From positions 7,157,811-7,175,310 of the forward strand of contig CM022673.1 in the NCBI GenBank assembly GCA_012295275.1: a stretch of DNA of 17,500 nt. The letters run 5' to 3'. A model generated the notes under the pieces. It worked only from the letters and a program-made list of their open reading frames with translations. It was not told where the DNA came from and searched no databases. This document shows positions 9,168 to 17,440 of this stretch, piece by piece; within the stretch, counting starts at the first letter, position 1, and every line of letters starts with the position of its first letter. This stretch comes from Chrysomallon squamiferum. Its lineage: Eukaryota > Mollusca > Gastropoda > Neomphalida > Peltospiridae. The translations under genes and the position numbers were made by a program.

Positions 9168-9450
9168 ATGTCAGACGAATGGACGGATGGATGATTGGAT
9201 AGATGATGGAAGGATTGATGAAAAGACAGATGGATGAATAAATGGGTAAACGATGAATGGATGGTTGCATGAAGGAAAGATGGAATGAGTAAGGGAGGGA
9301 GGGATGGTTCGACAAAATACTGGACAGATAATTAATTGACAGAGATACAACATAACGAATCGATTAAGAAAGAGTTTCTTCAAGTGATGGATGAAATGTC
9401 CGAAAGCACTAACTGAAGCATGGACGAATGGATTACGGACGGATGGTTGG
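9168..9450. repeat. Degenerate GGATGA/GATG minisatellite
   Basis: Many GATGGATG, GGATGAAT and GGACGGATGG words with irregular spacing, densest at 9176-9306 and again at 9420-9450. It probably derives from a TGGA-type array that has decayed. The minus-strand frame here (9171-9497) is rich in S, H, P and F because of the repeat. Confidence 0.8.
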
Positions 9451-9460
9451 ACAAGTGTGT

Positions 9461-10198
9461 GTGTGTGGCTGGAAATAATCAACAAATAAGAACTCACAAC
9501 AAATGAACAGATCGATGGCTGGGAGTGTTTTTTATCGGCATATACACATGTTGTTATTAGTTTTTATTGAACAATTACTGTCCTAATTAAGTTTAACAAA
9601 GATGTTCTTGGGTTGTTATTGTTGTGGACTACATTTAGAATCTGCAGATCAATAATAAAGTAAAAATAATAAAAAAACATAAAAAAAAATCCTGTAACAA
9701 TTTTAATGAGTCCTTTCGACAGCAACTTGGCAGATAATTGAAGAAAAAAAAATAGAAGTAGTGATAAGTACCAAAGCGTTTCTCTTTTTCTTTTTTTCTT
9801 TTTTTTACATTTTCTTTATTATTTTTTTTTTTAATATCTATTAATTTTTTCTTTCATTTCCTATATTCTTGATTAAATTTTCCAATTGCTAATAATCTAC
9901 AAGTCATGGAAATAAATTTAAAAAAACCTATATTAAAAAATAAAACACTAATCTGGATGTTCTTATTGAAAATATAGATTTTTTCCAAACCTAAATGAAT
10001 AGACGGTATTAAAGTGCATTTTCCGTCATAAGGCGAGTCCTTGTAAGCATGCAACCAGCAAAACGCAAGTTATTTTTATCTACATCCTTTTGTGATACGC
10101 ATCTCACGTCTATCGACGGTGTATTTGCGTGTAGGATATATATATAATCTTTTTCATTAGAGACGACATTTGCTTCTTTTTTTTTTTTTTAATCCTAA
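9461..10198. other. AT-rich single-copy DNA with T runs, no gene seen
   Basis: Mostly low-GC complex sequence, with a T-rich stretch at about 9780-9850 and T14 near 10177-10190. The minus-strand 66-codon frame at 9854-10054 has no recognisable features. Confidence 0.55.
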
Positions 10199-10351
10199 AT
10201 CACATACACGTTAGATCAAGCTAATAAACTATGCTGTAATTACATATCCATGATCAAGCGACAGAGACATAATTTCTTACACACGCGTAATGTTAATCAA
10301 GACTGCAAAATGAATTTGAAAACCTTAATTCCGAAGAAGACGAGCATTTAC

Positions 10352-10468
10352 CTGAGAAACCGTCAGGTGAGCGAAAGACGAGTTTCCAGAATGAAGACGC
10401 TGTAGATAGAAAAATTGTCTCCGCCTTCCTCTAGTCTTCAAGACCGGGTCAATATCGAAATAACTGGC
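10352..10468 (-). CDS. Candidate internal coding exon (39 codons), unassigned
   Basis: On the minus strand a pyrimidine-rich stretch ends in CTCTTCTGCAG just before 10468, and CAG|GTAAAT follows the last base at 10352. The 117 bases between are open in phase 0 and would encode a basic segment starting ASYFDIDPVL and ending AHLTVSQ, with a TRGRRRQ cluster in the middle. The other frame I read through here contains stops. The same frame also stays open past both splice sites, so a chance open frame of about 66 codons is possible. The GC content is above the flanks. I recognise no family. A plus-strand donor, CAG|GTGAGC at 10364-10372, overlaps and offers a competing reading. No partner exon is visible nearby. 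Confidence 0.17.
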
Positions 10469-10769
10469 CTGCAGAAGAGACTGAAAAGTTACTGGGAAAG
10501 CGTCTTGTATTGTTTGTTGTTATTATAGAAGAAAGAAAAGAAAAAAGGATTTATAAATTTAGGAAAGATTAATTCGTTTATTTTGCTGGTTTGTGTTAGA
10601 GGTGTGTTTTGTTATTTGACACGGAAGAGGTTTTACAAATCATTCTTTAACGATTTGAAAAAAAAAAAAAACAAAAACGAAAGAAGTTGTAAGGTAAGGG
10701 TGTTATTTAATAAGGTTTACTTATTTGTTGTTGTAGTTGGCGCTGTAATTATTAGTAACAGAAGTAATT
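10469..10769. other. AT-rich DNA, no gene seen
   Basis: Complex then A-rich sequence with an A run near 10660. The plus-strand frame starting at 10583 begins at a non-ATG codon and runs into trinucleotide repeat, so it is not treated as a gene. Confidence 0.5.
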
Positions 10770-10835
10770 GTGATGCTACTACTACTATTACGTTACTGCT
10801 ACCAATACAAGCAGTAGTAGTAGTTGTTGTTGTAA
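10770..10835. repeat. (ACT)n / (AGT)(GTT)n complementary trinucleotide pair
   Basis: CTACTACTACTATT near 10776-10789 and GCAGTAGTAGTAGTTGTTG near 10810-10829 are partly complementary and could fold on each other. A purine triplet block facing its complement also occurs at 499-640 and 12028-12245. Confidence 0.8.
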
Positions 10836-11299
10836 AGCAGTATTTATAATATTAACTTTAATATTTGTAGTACAAAACATACTAACAGAATATAATCTTA
10901 ATTATATTTTTAATATCTGTCAACAGATATAGAATAATTTGAAATTTTATGTCTTAATACACATACATACACATACAGATACGCACATACACATGGACAC
11001 ACAGATAATATGCCTTTAGTAAATATCATGTCTAATAGGTTTATTCAAAATTTTCTTCTCCATATAAAAAAACCCAACAAAAACAAAAAAAAAAAACAAA
11101 AAAAAAAACACAACATTAAAGTAAATTTAGTTTTAGATTTTGCAGAACTAAATTCTTAATTCATCCGCTGAACTGACTTTTGCTATAGCTGGCATGAGCT
11201 TTGATAGGTCACAGCATTAATTTTGTCAACAGATCACACTCAGCTATTTATAATTTCCGACAGTAACCCTCTAATGTTTTATTAATAAGCGTGGTTTGC
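10836..11299. other. AT-rich DNA, no gene seen
   Basis: Includes an ACATAC/ACAC-rich patch at 10955-11005 and an A/C-rich low-complexity patch at 11065-11115. No gene signature. Confidence 0.5.
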
Positions 11300-11385
11300 C
11301 ATGTTGTTGTTTTTTGTGGGGTTTTTTTGTTGTTGTTGTTTTTTTTTCTATTTCTTTTTTTGTTTTTTGTTTTTAAATGCAAAAA
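11300..11385. repeat. GTT / poly-T low-complexity tract
   Basis: TTGTT units and T runs interrupted by single G or C bases. Overlapping frames are polyF/polyC on one strand and polyN/polyK on the other. Confidence 0.85.
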
Positions 11386-11597
11386 AAGTGCACATAAAAT
11401 ATTTCTTGTTCTCAGTAGATGAAAGTAGTTCACCGAGGTTCAGGTTTCTTCTTTGTTGTCTAATCAGCGTACAAAAACTATGTGGTTGTGTTTGATAACT
11501 TTCAATCTTATACCCTTGCCTAAAGAAATCTTAATATAAGTATATATAAACACACATATAAAGCAAACAATTTATCATTGATTAATTTATTTTGTAT
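11386..11597. other. Single-copy AT-rich DNA
   Basis: No array, exon or RNA gene is seen. Confidence 0.45.
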
Positions 11598-11725
11598 ATA
11601 CAATAAATAAATAAATAAAATAAAATAATTAATTAAATAACACAGTTAGCAAGCAAGCAAGCAAATAAGTACGTAAGTTAGTAAATAAAATAAAATATAA
11701 GAAAATAAAATAAAAATAAATAAAT
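11598..11725. repeat. AAAT/AAAAT tract with an internal GCAA block
   Basis: AAAT and AAAAT units flank a short (GCAA)n block at about 11647-11665 and AAGTA units after it. The motif mixture resembles the stepped array at 1362-1429. Confidence 0.88.
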
Positions 11726-11904
11726 ACATAAACCTTTATTAATGAAGTTTGCATAAATAAATAACAAAGAAACTATGAAATGGCTAACAGCAGGAACGAA
11801 AAACAAAGACAAGCGGAAGAAGCAATGTTATAATAGAAAAGAAAAACATAAATAATAAAAAGAACCGGTATTTCTTGGTTTAGTTGAGAAATATTGAACA
11901 TTTA

Positions 11905-11905
11905 A

Positions 11906-11947
<42 letters not shown>
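11905..11947. repeat. (TAA)n, about 14 copies
   Basis: A pure TAA array, the same motif class as the ATT arrays at 5968 and 14739 but in the opposite orientation. Confidence 0.96.
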
Positions 11948-11987
11948 GGAAAACGATAGAAAGTAAAATGCTTACTAGCAAGTGTTA

Positions 11988-11999
11988 TATGACGTCATA
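11988..11999. promoter_or_regulatory. 12-base palindrome containing a full CRE
   Basis: TATGACGTCATA is perfectly self-complementary and contains the ATF/CREB site ATGACGTCAT. It is the second full CRE in the window. It stands between two microsatellites with no visible exon nearby, so a role is speculative. Confidence 0.3.
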
Positions 12000-12027
12000 A
12001 ACATTTAGATAGACTCAGTTTGATTTG

Positions 12028-12245
12028 TATTATTATTGTTGTTGTTGTTGTTGTCGTTGTTGCTGTTAGTATTGTTATTATTACTGTTTTCATCATCAGC
12101 ATTATTATTATTGTGAAAAAAAATAATGTTACTACTACTACTACTACTACTATTACTGTTATTACTATTACTACCCCTTTTACCAATACTGTTATTACAA
12201 CTACTGCTGTTGTTGTTGCAATTATTATTGTTATTGTTACTGAAA
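12028..12245. repeat. Trinucleotide block: (GTT)n, ATT, (ACT)n, GTT/ATT
   Basis: GTT units (about 12038-12068) lead through ATT-rich sequence to an A run, a clean ACT array (about 12130-12151), and further ATT/ACT/GTT triplets. Frames give polyV, polyI and polyT, which makes the open frames on both strands repeat artefacts. Stretches of ACT and GTT in series give partial self-complementarity. Confidence 0.92.
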
Positions 12246-12307
12246 ATAACTAGTTTATGTTGTTACATTTTATTCCTTTGTCAGTTATGTTAACACTTAA
12301 TACATAA
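12246..12307. other. Short AT-rich spacer
   Basis: No feature is seen. Confidence 0.4.
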
Positions 12308-12362
12308 ACACATAAACACACACACACTCCATACACACACATGAACACACATACTGACACAC
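12308..12362. repeat. (CA)n-rich tract
   Basis: ACAC units with TACA and TGAACAC interruptions. Confidence 0.85.
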
Positions 12363-12446
12363 AGTAGTCTGGAAGAACTCTTATAACCAGAGCTTATTTC
12401 AAAATGTCAGATCCATAAATGCTGATATACATTAGTTTCTAAATTC

Positions 12447-12560
12447 GTGCACACACACACATACACTCACACACACACACACACTCACACACAAACATAA
12501 GCACGTACAGAGACAGAGAGACACGCACATTCACGTACATACATATACATACACACTTTT
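12447..12560. repeat. (CA)n then ACATAC tract
   Basis: CA dinucleotides with CACT and CATA interruptions grade into a short AGAGACAGAG block and ACATAC units. The minus-strand frames over this interval read as VCVCEC or HTYTY and are artefacts. Confidence 0.9.
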
Positions 12561-12624
12561 TCTCACTCTCCTCTCTTTCTGATCGTGTGTTACTTGAAAG
12601 TGCTGTAGGCAAAAAACAGATGGA

Positions 12625-12675
12625 TACAGATATGTATATGTATATGTATGTATGTGTATGTATGTGTATGTATCT
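12625..12675. repeat. GTATAT/GTATGT tract
   Basis: Alternating TATG and TGTA words, the same family as the TATG array at 6168-6240 but shorter and less pure. Confidence 0.85.
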
Positions 12676-13037
12676 GGAATCGAAAGAGATAAAGAGAGAG
12701 GCACTTGCATACCCACACTGAAAGAAAGACACATTCAGACTCTTAGCTATTTGTCCACGAAAAGAGGATCATTTCTGAATATAGACATGAATGAATATTT
12801 CACATAATTCTCGCACGTAGAAAGAACTGACTGCAAGAACACAACACTTTGGCGCTGTCAGAGTTACAGTAAGCTGTTGATAATACTTGAGGGATTTCAG
12901 AAATAAATCGGCCGTCTTAGAGAGCCGACATAACACGTTAACATGTTAATGTTTTGTGATCAATTTGCTTGTTACCACTGCTTCAATGATATAACATTAT
13001 ATTCATCTATACATTATTCGTTCTGGGAACATGCCAG
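12676..13037. other. Single-copy DNA, no gene seen
   Basis: Complex sequence of moderate GC at 12750-12930. TTTGGCGC (12848-12855) is an exact E2F-type octamer, isolated here. No exon or RNA gene is recognisable. Confidence 0.5.
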
Positions 13038-13152
13038 TATTTCTTCTTCTTCTTTCTATTTTGTTGTCGTCGTCGTCTTTTCCTCAGTCACTTTCTTCTT
13101 TTTCTCTTTTATTTCTTTTTTTCTTTCTTTTTTTTTTTTTTTTTTTTTTTTT
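13038..13152. repeat. Polypyrimidine tract ending in a T run above 20
   Basis: TTC triplets, GTCGTCGTC, then CTTT and T-rich sequence ending in a T homopolymer at about 13130-13152. Overlapping plus-strand frames are F/S-rich artefacts. Confidence 0.9.
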
Positions 13153-13992
13153 CATTTTTGAATCTTCATATTTTCTAAAAGTAAATCTGGGATTTATATC
13201 AAGATATACAATATTGTTTTCGATTCTGTACAGAATGTGTTTTTGTGAATAGTTTGTATGGTTATCTTCTGAACACGATATTTAAACTCCATATCGTTAG
13301 AAGACAATGTTCTGTACACCTTTACCAAACTGTTGGCCCGCAATGGCGTCCAAGCGACCTCGAACTTGAACGGCAAATATGTTTATAAAAATCCGTACCA
13401 CACAGTTTGTTCCCACAGTTATGATTATATCGACAGCATTTAGAGTATACTTAAATACAGACAGTGTTAATGGCTTAGACATTACGTTAGTGGCAAATGA
13501 CAACATGATAAACGTGTGACCTACTTTCCACCAATGATGAATCGACAGAAAATTCAACATGCACAGCACATCGTGACAAATTCTAAATTTTAATTAGAAA
13601 GCGGAAATCAAAGGAGCTCAAATTCTCTTTAGTGAAACTGTTTTCTTGCTAAAGATCTATGGTCCCGACGGTAATAGCTTAGATAATACCAATTTTCTTT
13701 TCCTTTATTTGTTTCCGCGTAGCTTTGACGGTATTGAGAAAAGAACGAACTGCATGCAGAAAACAAATTTTAACGGTAAAAATGTTTGTTTAATCTGTTT
13801 TTACATTTCCAGATCGGTTTGAGTACAGAATGCTCCAACCAGTGGTAGACAAAATAAATAAATAAACAAATAAATAAAAGTTAAGAAGCTGACTCCAAAT
13901 CATTTAAGAAATATATTATAATAGAAATGGATGTCTACTTTTCTTCATTAATCACTCTAAAAGATATTAGTCCGTTCTTTGAACATGAAATG

Positions 13993-13995
<3 letters not shown>
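13153..13995. other. Single-copy DNA; open on one strand at 13297-13560, no assignable gene
   Basis: The minus-strand frame from the ATG at 13558-13560 down to 13297 (87 codons, starting MLNFLSIHHW) is the longest ATG frame in the window that is not built from a simple repeat. It has a hydrophobic middle (around DIIITVGTNCVV) and a basic stretch (QVRGRLDA). The opposite strand is also open for about 45 codons (near MFIKIRTTQF). No family, start context or splice framing supports either reading. AAATAAAT units near 13853-13878 form a minor repeat. Confidence 0.35.

Positions 13996-14077
<82 letters not shown>
13996..14077. repeat. (GA)n array, 41 pure copies
   Basis: 82 bases of uninterrupted GA, in the same orientation as the 8223-8331 array, with ordinary sequence immediately on both sides. 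Confidence 0.98.
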
Positions 14078-14080
<3 letters not shown>

Positions 14081-14379
14081 ACTGACAGAATCCTTATAAT
14101 ACAATAAGCAATGAACGATTTATGTTATTAATGATATTAATGATATTCGTTTTCAGTACACAGATGTGAATGTGTTTGAGTTGATAAAAACTACTCAAAA
14201 TTCTTTAATATATTATGTATTCTGTCAACCTATATCACATTAACGTTTCATTTTTTTTTTTTTTTTTAAATTATCATCATTATATATGAATTATTCTTCA
14301 ATTATTTTTTTCTTCTTCTTCTTCTTTACGACGGCCTAACGAAAAACCATTTAAATACTTCTTGTTTTGACAAACGAGT
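14078..14379. other. AT-rich DNA with T17 and a CTT block
   Basis: T17 lies at 14251-14267 and TTCTTCTTC near 14312-14326. Otherwise complex sequence with no gene signature. Confidence 0.5.
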
Positions 14380-14700
14380 TCATCCTCTCTGGCACCGTTT
14401 TATGACAATATCAGTGAAGTCCCACATCTCGGAGAACAGATAGAAAAATCTCGATAGATTTCATTGATTAATCCGCCCGTCTTTGTGAAGGTCTTCTCTC
14501 GGCTCCGCGGGTCTTTGCCGTTCATCCCTTCACCCATCGATATTCGCCTGCAGGATAAAAGTGGAGACCTCGATAAAAGAGCGTGGCAGTGATAGCGAAG
14601 CGCACCGGGACCAGAAAGAGTGTTTAAGATTTTTAACGATAACTTTTTCGCTTGGGTTTTGACATCAAGAAGTGACATCTTGAAGTGAGAGAAATCGTCG
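14380..14700. promoter_or_regulatory. GC-richer repeat-free island, possible cis-regulatory element
   Basis: GC is clearly above the flanks and the segment contains no simple repeat. It includes ATTGATTAATCC at about 14463-14474 (a homeodomain core overlapping the Otx/Pitx-type GGATTA on the minus strand), two GATAAAAG words near 14555 and 14573, and CCGCGG near 14506. A minus-strand frame is open across it (14400-14678) but has no recognisable family, and open frames become likely when GC rises. An enhancer or conserved non-coding element is possible, and an unrecognised exon cannot be excluded. Confidence 0.2.
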
Positions 14701-14737
14701 ACTTCTTATCATGATGACATGTCCGTCGTCTCAGAGC

Positions 14738-14738
<1 letters not shown>

Positions 14739-14774
<36 letters not shown>

Positions 14775-14775
14775 T
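14739..14775. repeat. (ATT)n, about 12 copies
   Basis: A pure ATT array. Confidence 0.96.
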
Positions 14776-14853
14776 TGTGTAGTTCCGTGACTGGTTTGTT
14801 TTACGTGCATATTTTTGCAGGTATGGTCAGCTTTTCGTCGTATCTTTTTATAT

Positions 14854-14873
14854 GTTTGTTTGTTTGTTTGTTT
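14854..14873. repeat. (GTTT)5
   Basis: A short pure tetranucleotide array. Confidence 0.9.
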
Positions 14874-15416
14874 ATTTTGGGAATATGGCGAAACGCATTA
14901 AACCCTGGTAATACGTTTCCAACCTCTTCACTGGCCGGATTCATAGATTAGTAAATTATGTTAGTTATTTAATAACCCAAAGTATCATAAAGTCTTTTTT
15001 CTGCAGATGGCTTTATACCGTAGTTTATTTAATGTCCCCTTTTCTTAATAAAGTCATAGAATAATTTACCATTATATTCGTGTGTGATTGTTTCCTGGGG
15101 GTTTTGTCTTTTTTTATTTTTTTTTATTTTATTATTGTTTTTTACTGCGTTTCTTTAGGTTTAAAAAAATAATAAATATCTGATATTTATTATCAGATTA
15201 TTTCCCAGCTGAAATTGTCTTAACCATTCGTGAAGTTTTATCGAGGTCAACTGAAAGAGTATTTCCCAAAGGTGTATAAACTTCGCTATGGTCTGAAATC
15301 AGAGACAGTTTATTTTAATGACGTACAGAATTTAAAATTTGCCATGGATACTACTGAATAGGTCCGAAACATTTTGTCTTTTTATTTATTTATTTTTGTT
15401 TGTTTGCTTCTTTTTT
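14874..15416. other. Single-copy AT-rich DNA, no gene seen
   Basis: Contains a T-rich patch at 15105-15145 and a palindromic cluster at about 15171-15200. There, AATAAATATC and GATATTTATT meet around one central base, and TCTGATA can instead pair with TATCAGA across a 5-base loop. No coding frame or RNA gene is visible. Confidence 0.5.
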
Positions 15417-15456
15417 CTGTCTATCTATCTGTCTGTCTATCTATCTATCTATCTAT
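15417..15456. repeat. (CTAT)n with TCTG units
   Basis: The same CTAT/TCTG mixture as the large compound tract at 329-498, in the same orientation. Confidence 0.95.
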
Positions 15457-15632
15457 GATCAGTATATAAACATACAAATGTGTATATATGTAAATTTATG
15501 CATGAGTGTGTGCGTTTTTGTTTGTAATTTGTTAAATTTATTTGTCAACTGTATCAATCTGTAAGTGCATTTATAAATTAAAATGAGCATATTATTGTCA
15601 TCATTATCATTAGTACGTGTTATATCCGTATA

Positions 15633-15824
15633 AACAGTTCAGATTCATTTGCTAAGTCAAATGAATTAAAATAAGTCAAGAACAGTTAAAAGAAACCAAA
15701 TTTAAGCCTGATACGTACACTTACATAAAATACTGTTTAACTTACTAAGTAACCGTCTCGAATTTATTTGCCAAGTGAATTAAAGGACGTCATGAATAAG
15801 AATAATTATGAGAAACCAGATTTA
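15633..15824. repeat. Diverged direct duplication, units of about 72 bases
   Basis: Unit A (15633-15704) and unit B (15751-15824) align with small gaps: ATTCATTTGCTAAGT matches ATTTATTTGCCAAGT, both continue into GAATTAAA, and both end in GAAACCA(A/G)ATTTA. The offset is about 118-120 bases. Unit B abuts the CpG-rich island. This could be an old tandem duplication or part of a dispersed element. Confidence 0.65.
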
Positions 15825-16060
15825 TTTTCGCGAAATCTTCATCTTCAAATCGAATACTCTTGTTTGAATAGGCTTGCCGCGACTGTATTGACTCCAAGCC
15901 ACGCGCGATTTCGCGGGGTATCAAACGAAAGCGCCACTCTTGGCATTACACTTTCCCGCGCCTTTCAAGTGGAGTATGCTCCAATCAATGTTCCTGGCAC
16001 GTTTTGCAGCGATCGAAACTAAGTCTTTATAAATGCAGCCTTTTGCAATTATCCGGAGTG
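15825..16060 (+). promoter_or_regulatory. CpG-rich promoter-like island: E2F-like sites, CCAAT, TATAAA
   Basis: GC is about 49% over 15841-16020, against AT-rich flanks, with about 17 CpGs counted by eye in 15826-16020. Motifs in order are the palindrome TTTCGCGAAA (15826-15835), TTTCGCGG (15909-15916), a weaker GCGCCA (15931-15936), TTTCCCGC (15952-15959, exact E2F consensus), CCAAT (15981-15985) and TATAAA (16028-16033). CCAAT-to-TATA spacing is about 45 bases, which is normal, and initiation would be expected near 16059. E2F with CCAAT is typical of cell-cycle and DNA-replication genes; applying that here is inference. A 76-codon ATG frame at 15792-16022 lies over the island without recognisable homology and is a competing reading. 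Confidence 0.35.
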
Positions 16061-16206
16061 GCTTTCACTATTAACTCGGCAGATATCCGAGGTTAATTGT
16101 TGGATTGGAGTTGTGATTTTCCATAAATATCTATCTGTGTTGGTGTTTAGTTTATCAAACTGGATCGTAAAGGTTTACGACAAACTTATTTATCAAACTG
16201 GTAAGA
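16059..16206 (+). other. Possible non-coding first exon ending at donor CTG|GTAAGA
   Basis: Downstream of the TATAAA box, 16059-16200 contains no ATG on the plus strand and ends at a near-consensus splice donor with GT at 16201-16202. This is what a 5' UTR exon would look like. ATTAACTCGG (16070-16079) and CCGAGGTTAAT (16087-16097) form a hairpin with one bulge. TTTATCAAACTGG occurs twice, at 16151-16163 and 16189-16201, and between the copies TCGTAAA/TTTACGA (16165-16171, 16174-16180) is a perfect inverted repeat. The second direct copy overlaps the donor. Transcription start and splicing are inferred from motifs only. Confidence 0.2.
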
Positions 16207-16223
16207 CAGAAAACTACTAAGTG

Positions 16224-16251
16224 AAATAAATAAATAAATAAATAAATAAAT
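16224..16251. repeat. (AAAT)n, about 7 copies
   Basis: A short pure AAAT array just downstream of the candidate donor. Confidence 0.93.
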
Positions 16252-16765
16252 GACAACTTAAGGAGGAGAAGAAGAAAAACAAAAACAATAACAATTAATG
16301 ATGATGGTGCTTTAAACCGAATTCATGTTAATTAATTTTAACGAAGATTACTTCAATTGCCCATGTTGTCGTTTTGATCTTATTTAACCCGAATTATCCT
16401 AATTAATAGTTAATTTCATCAGTAAACGTCATTATTTTTTCAACAGACAGGATATTTCGATCTGAATATTTAATGTCCTGTTTTTAACTCTTCTTTCAAC
16501 TGGAAAAAAAGAAAATGCAGAAGAAACAAAAAAAATGAAATTGCGTGACCCATGAGAGGAAATTACATCACGCACAATTACATGTTTCAACAGGCCACGC
16601 TGACACGTGCTATAGTGGAAATGAATACTCTTAATACCGTTACTTTATTTTTATCTTCGTGACATGCCCGAAGCTGATAAAGAATCTGAGATAATTTTAT
16701 CTTTTGTCGATCAGGACAATTGTTAGAGTTCTGACACATGTGGTGATGACTCGCTGACTCAATCC
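16252..16765. other. Single-copy DNA, no gene seen
   Basis: AT-rich to 16550, then somewhat richer in GC. A 20-codon frame beginning MPEADKESEI near 16663 ends at TAG and is preceded by a stop, so it is not supported. A perfect AP-1 site, TGACTCA, lies at 16755-16761. Confidence 0.5.
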
Positions 16766-16786
16766 TTTTTTTTTTTTTTTTTTTTT
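16766..16786. repeat. Poly-T (T21)
   Basis: An uninterrupted T homopolymer. On the minus strand it follows GTGGTTCGAA, which resembles a Pol III B box, but no A box lies at a suitable distance upstream. Confidence 0.95.
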
Positions 16787-17377
16787 CGAACCACTGTGAC
16801 GACGACGCCAAAGATTACTCTGATTCATTAGCAGCAAGAGACACCTTTCATATGAACCTTCCCACTGACAGGAAAACACATACCACAGCGTTTAGTAAAC
16901 CAGCCTTGACTTGAATGTATTTATTTAGGTGAAAAAAAATATATATTACGAAGTTCCTCTATTTCTGACGCTTCTGTTTGTCTAACAAAAAGATGAATAT
17001 GAAACTTCATATTTCCCAGATGTCTGGATAGCCGGTGTCACTGCTATCATATTGCGCTGCGAAATAAAAATAATTTAATTTTTCTGGAACCGGAGAGTTA
17101 TTACGACGAATGACCCAGACTTCTGCCTCATTGAATTAAGGTTTTACACCGAATCACAGCATAAAAGCGAAATATAGTCCTATGCTGCTGATGTAAAGAT
17201 CTTTATGGTTATGTACAGTATCAAATATAATACGTATTTATACGTTAGACGTCGAGACTAAAAGTGTACCTTTGGTAATACGAAGAAATAGTTTATGTAT
17301 ATTTAGTATATTTCCAAACTAGGTATGTTTTTATTTTACTTACTTTTGTTTCTTTACTCCTATTTTTCGGTTTCGTT
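16787..17377. other. Single-copy DNA, no gene seen
   Basis: Complex sequence of moderate GC at 16800-17200. A perfect 8-base inverted repeat, AATATGAA/TTCATATT with a 2-base centre, lies at 16996-17013. No coding frame or RNA gene is visible. Confidence 0.5.
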
Positions 17378-17440
17378 TTCTTTTTCTTTCTTTCTTTCTT
17401 TCTTTCTTTCTTTTCTTTCTTTCTTTTTCCTTCTTTTTTT
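17378..17440. repeat. (TTTC)n microsatellite
   Basis: About a dozen TTTC units with a few single-base interruptions. The minus-strand frame across it is lysine/glutamate/arginine repeat and is an artefact. Confidence 0.95.

Noticed and set aside
11995-12253. Frames rich in V, I and T on both strands
   Set aside because: Products of GTT/ATT/ACT triplets, not a membrane protein.
14400-14678. Minus-strand 92-codon frame
   Set aside because: No domain or splice framing; GC increase alone can explain the open frame.
15171-15200. AT-rich palindrome AATAAATATC/GATATTTATT
   Set aside because: Short AT-only palindromes are expected by chance in DNA of this composition.
15792-16022. 76-codon ATG frame over the CpG-rich island
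   Set aside because: Raised GC makes stops rarer, no family is recognised, and the promoter-motif reading explains the composition better.
16663-16725. Short frame MPEADKESEI...
   Set aside because: Only 20 codons, with a stop immediately upstream and no splice acceptor.
16690-16879. Minus-strand GTGGTTCGAA followed by poly-A as a SINE end
   Set aside because: Only the B-box-like word is present; no A box at tRNA spacing and no target-site duplication were found.
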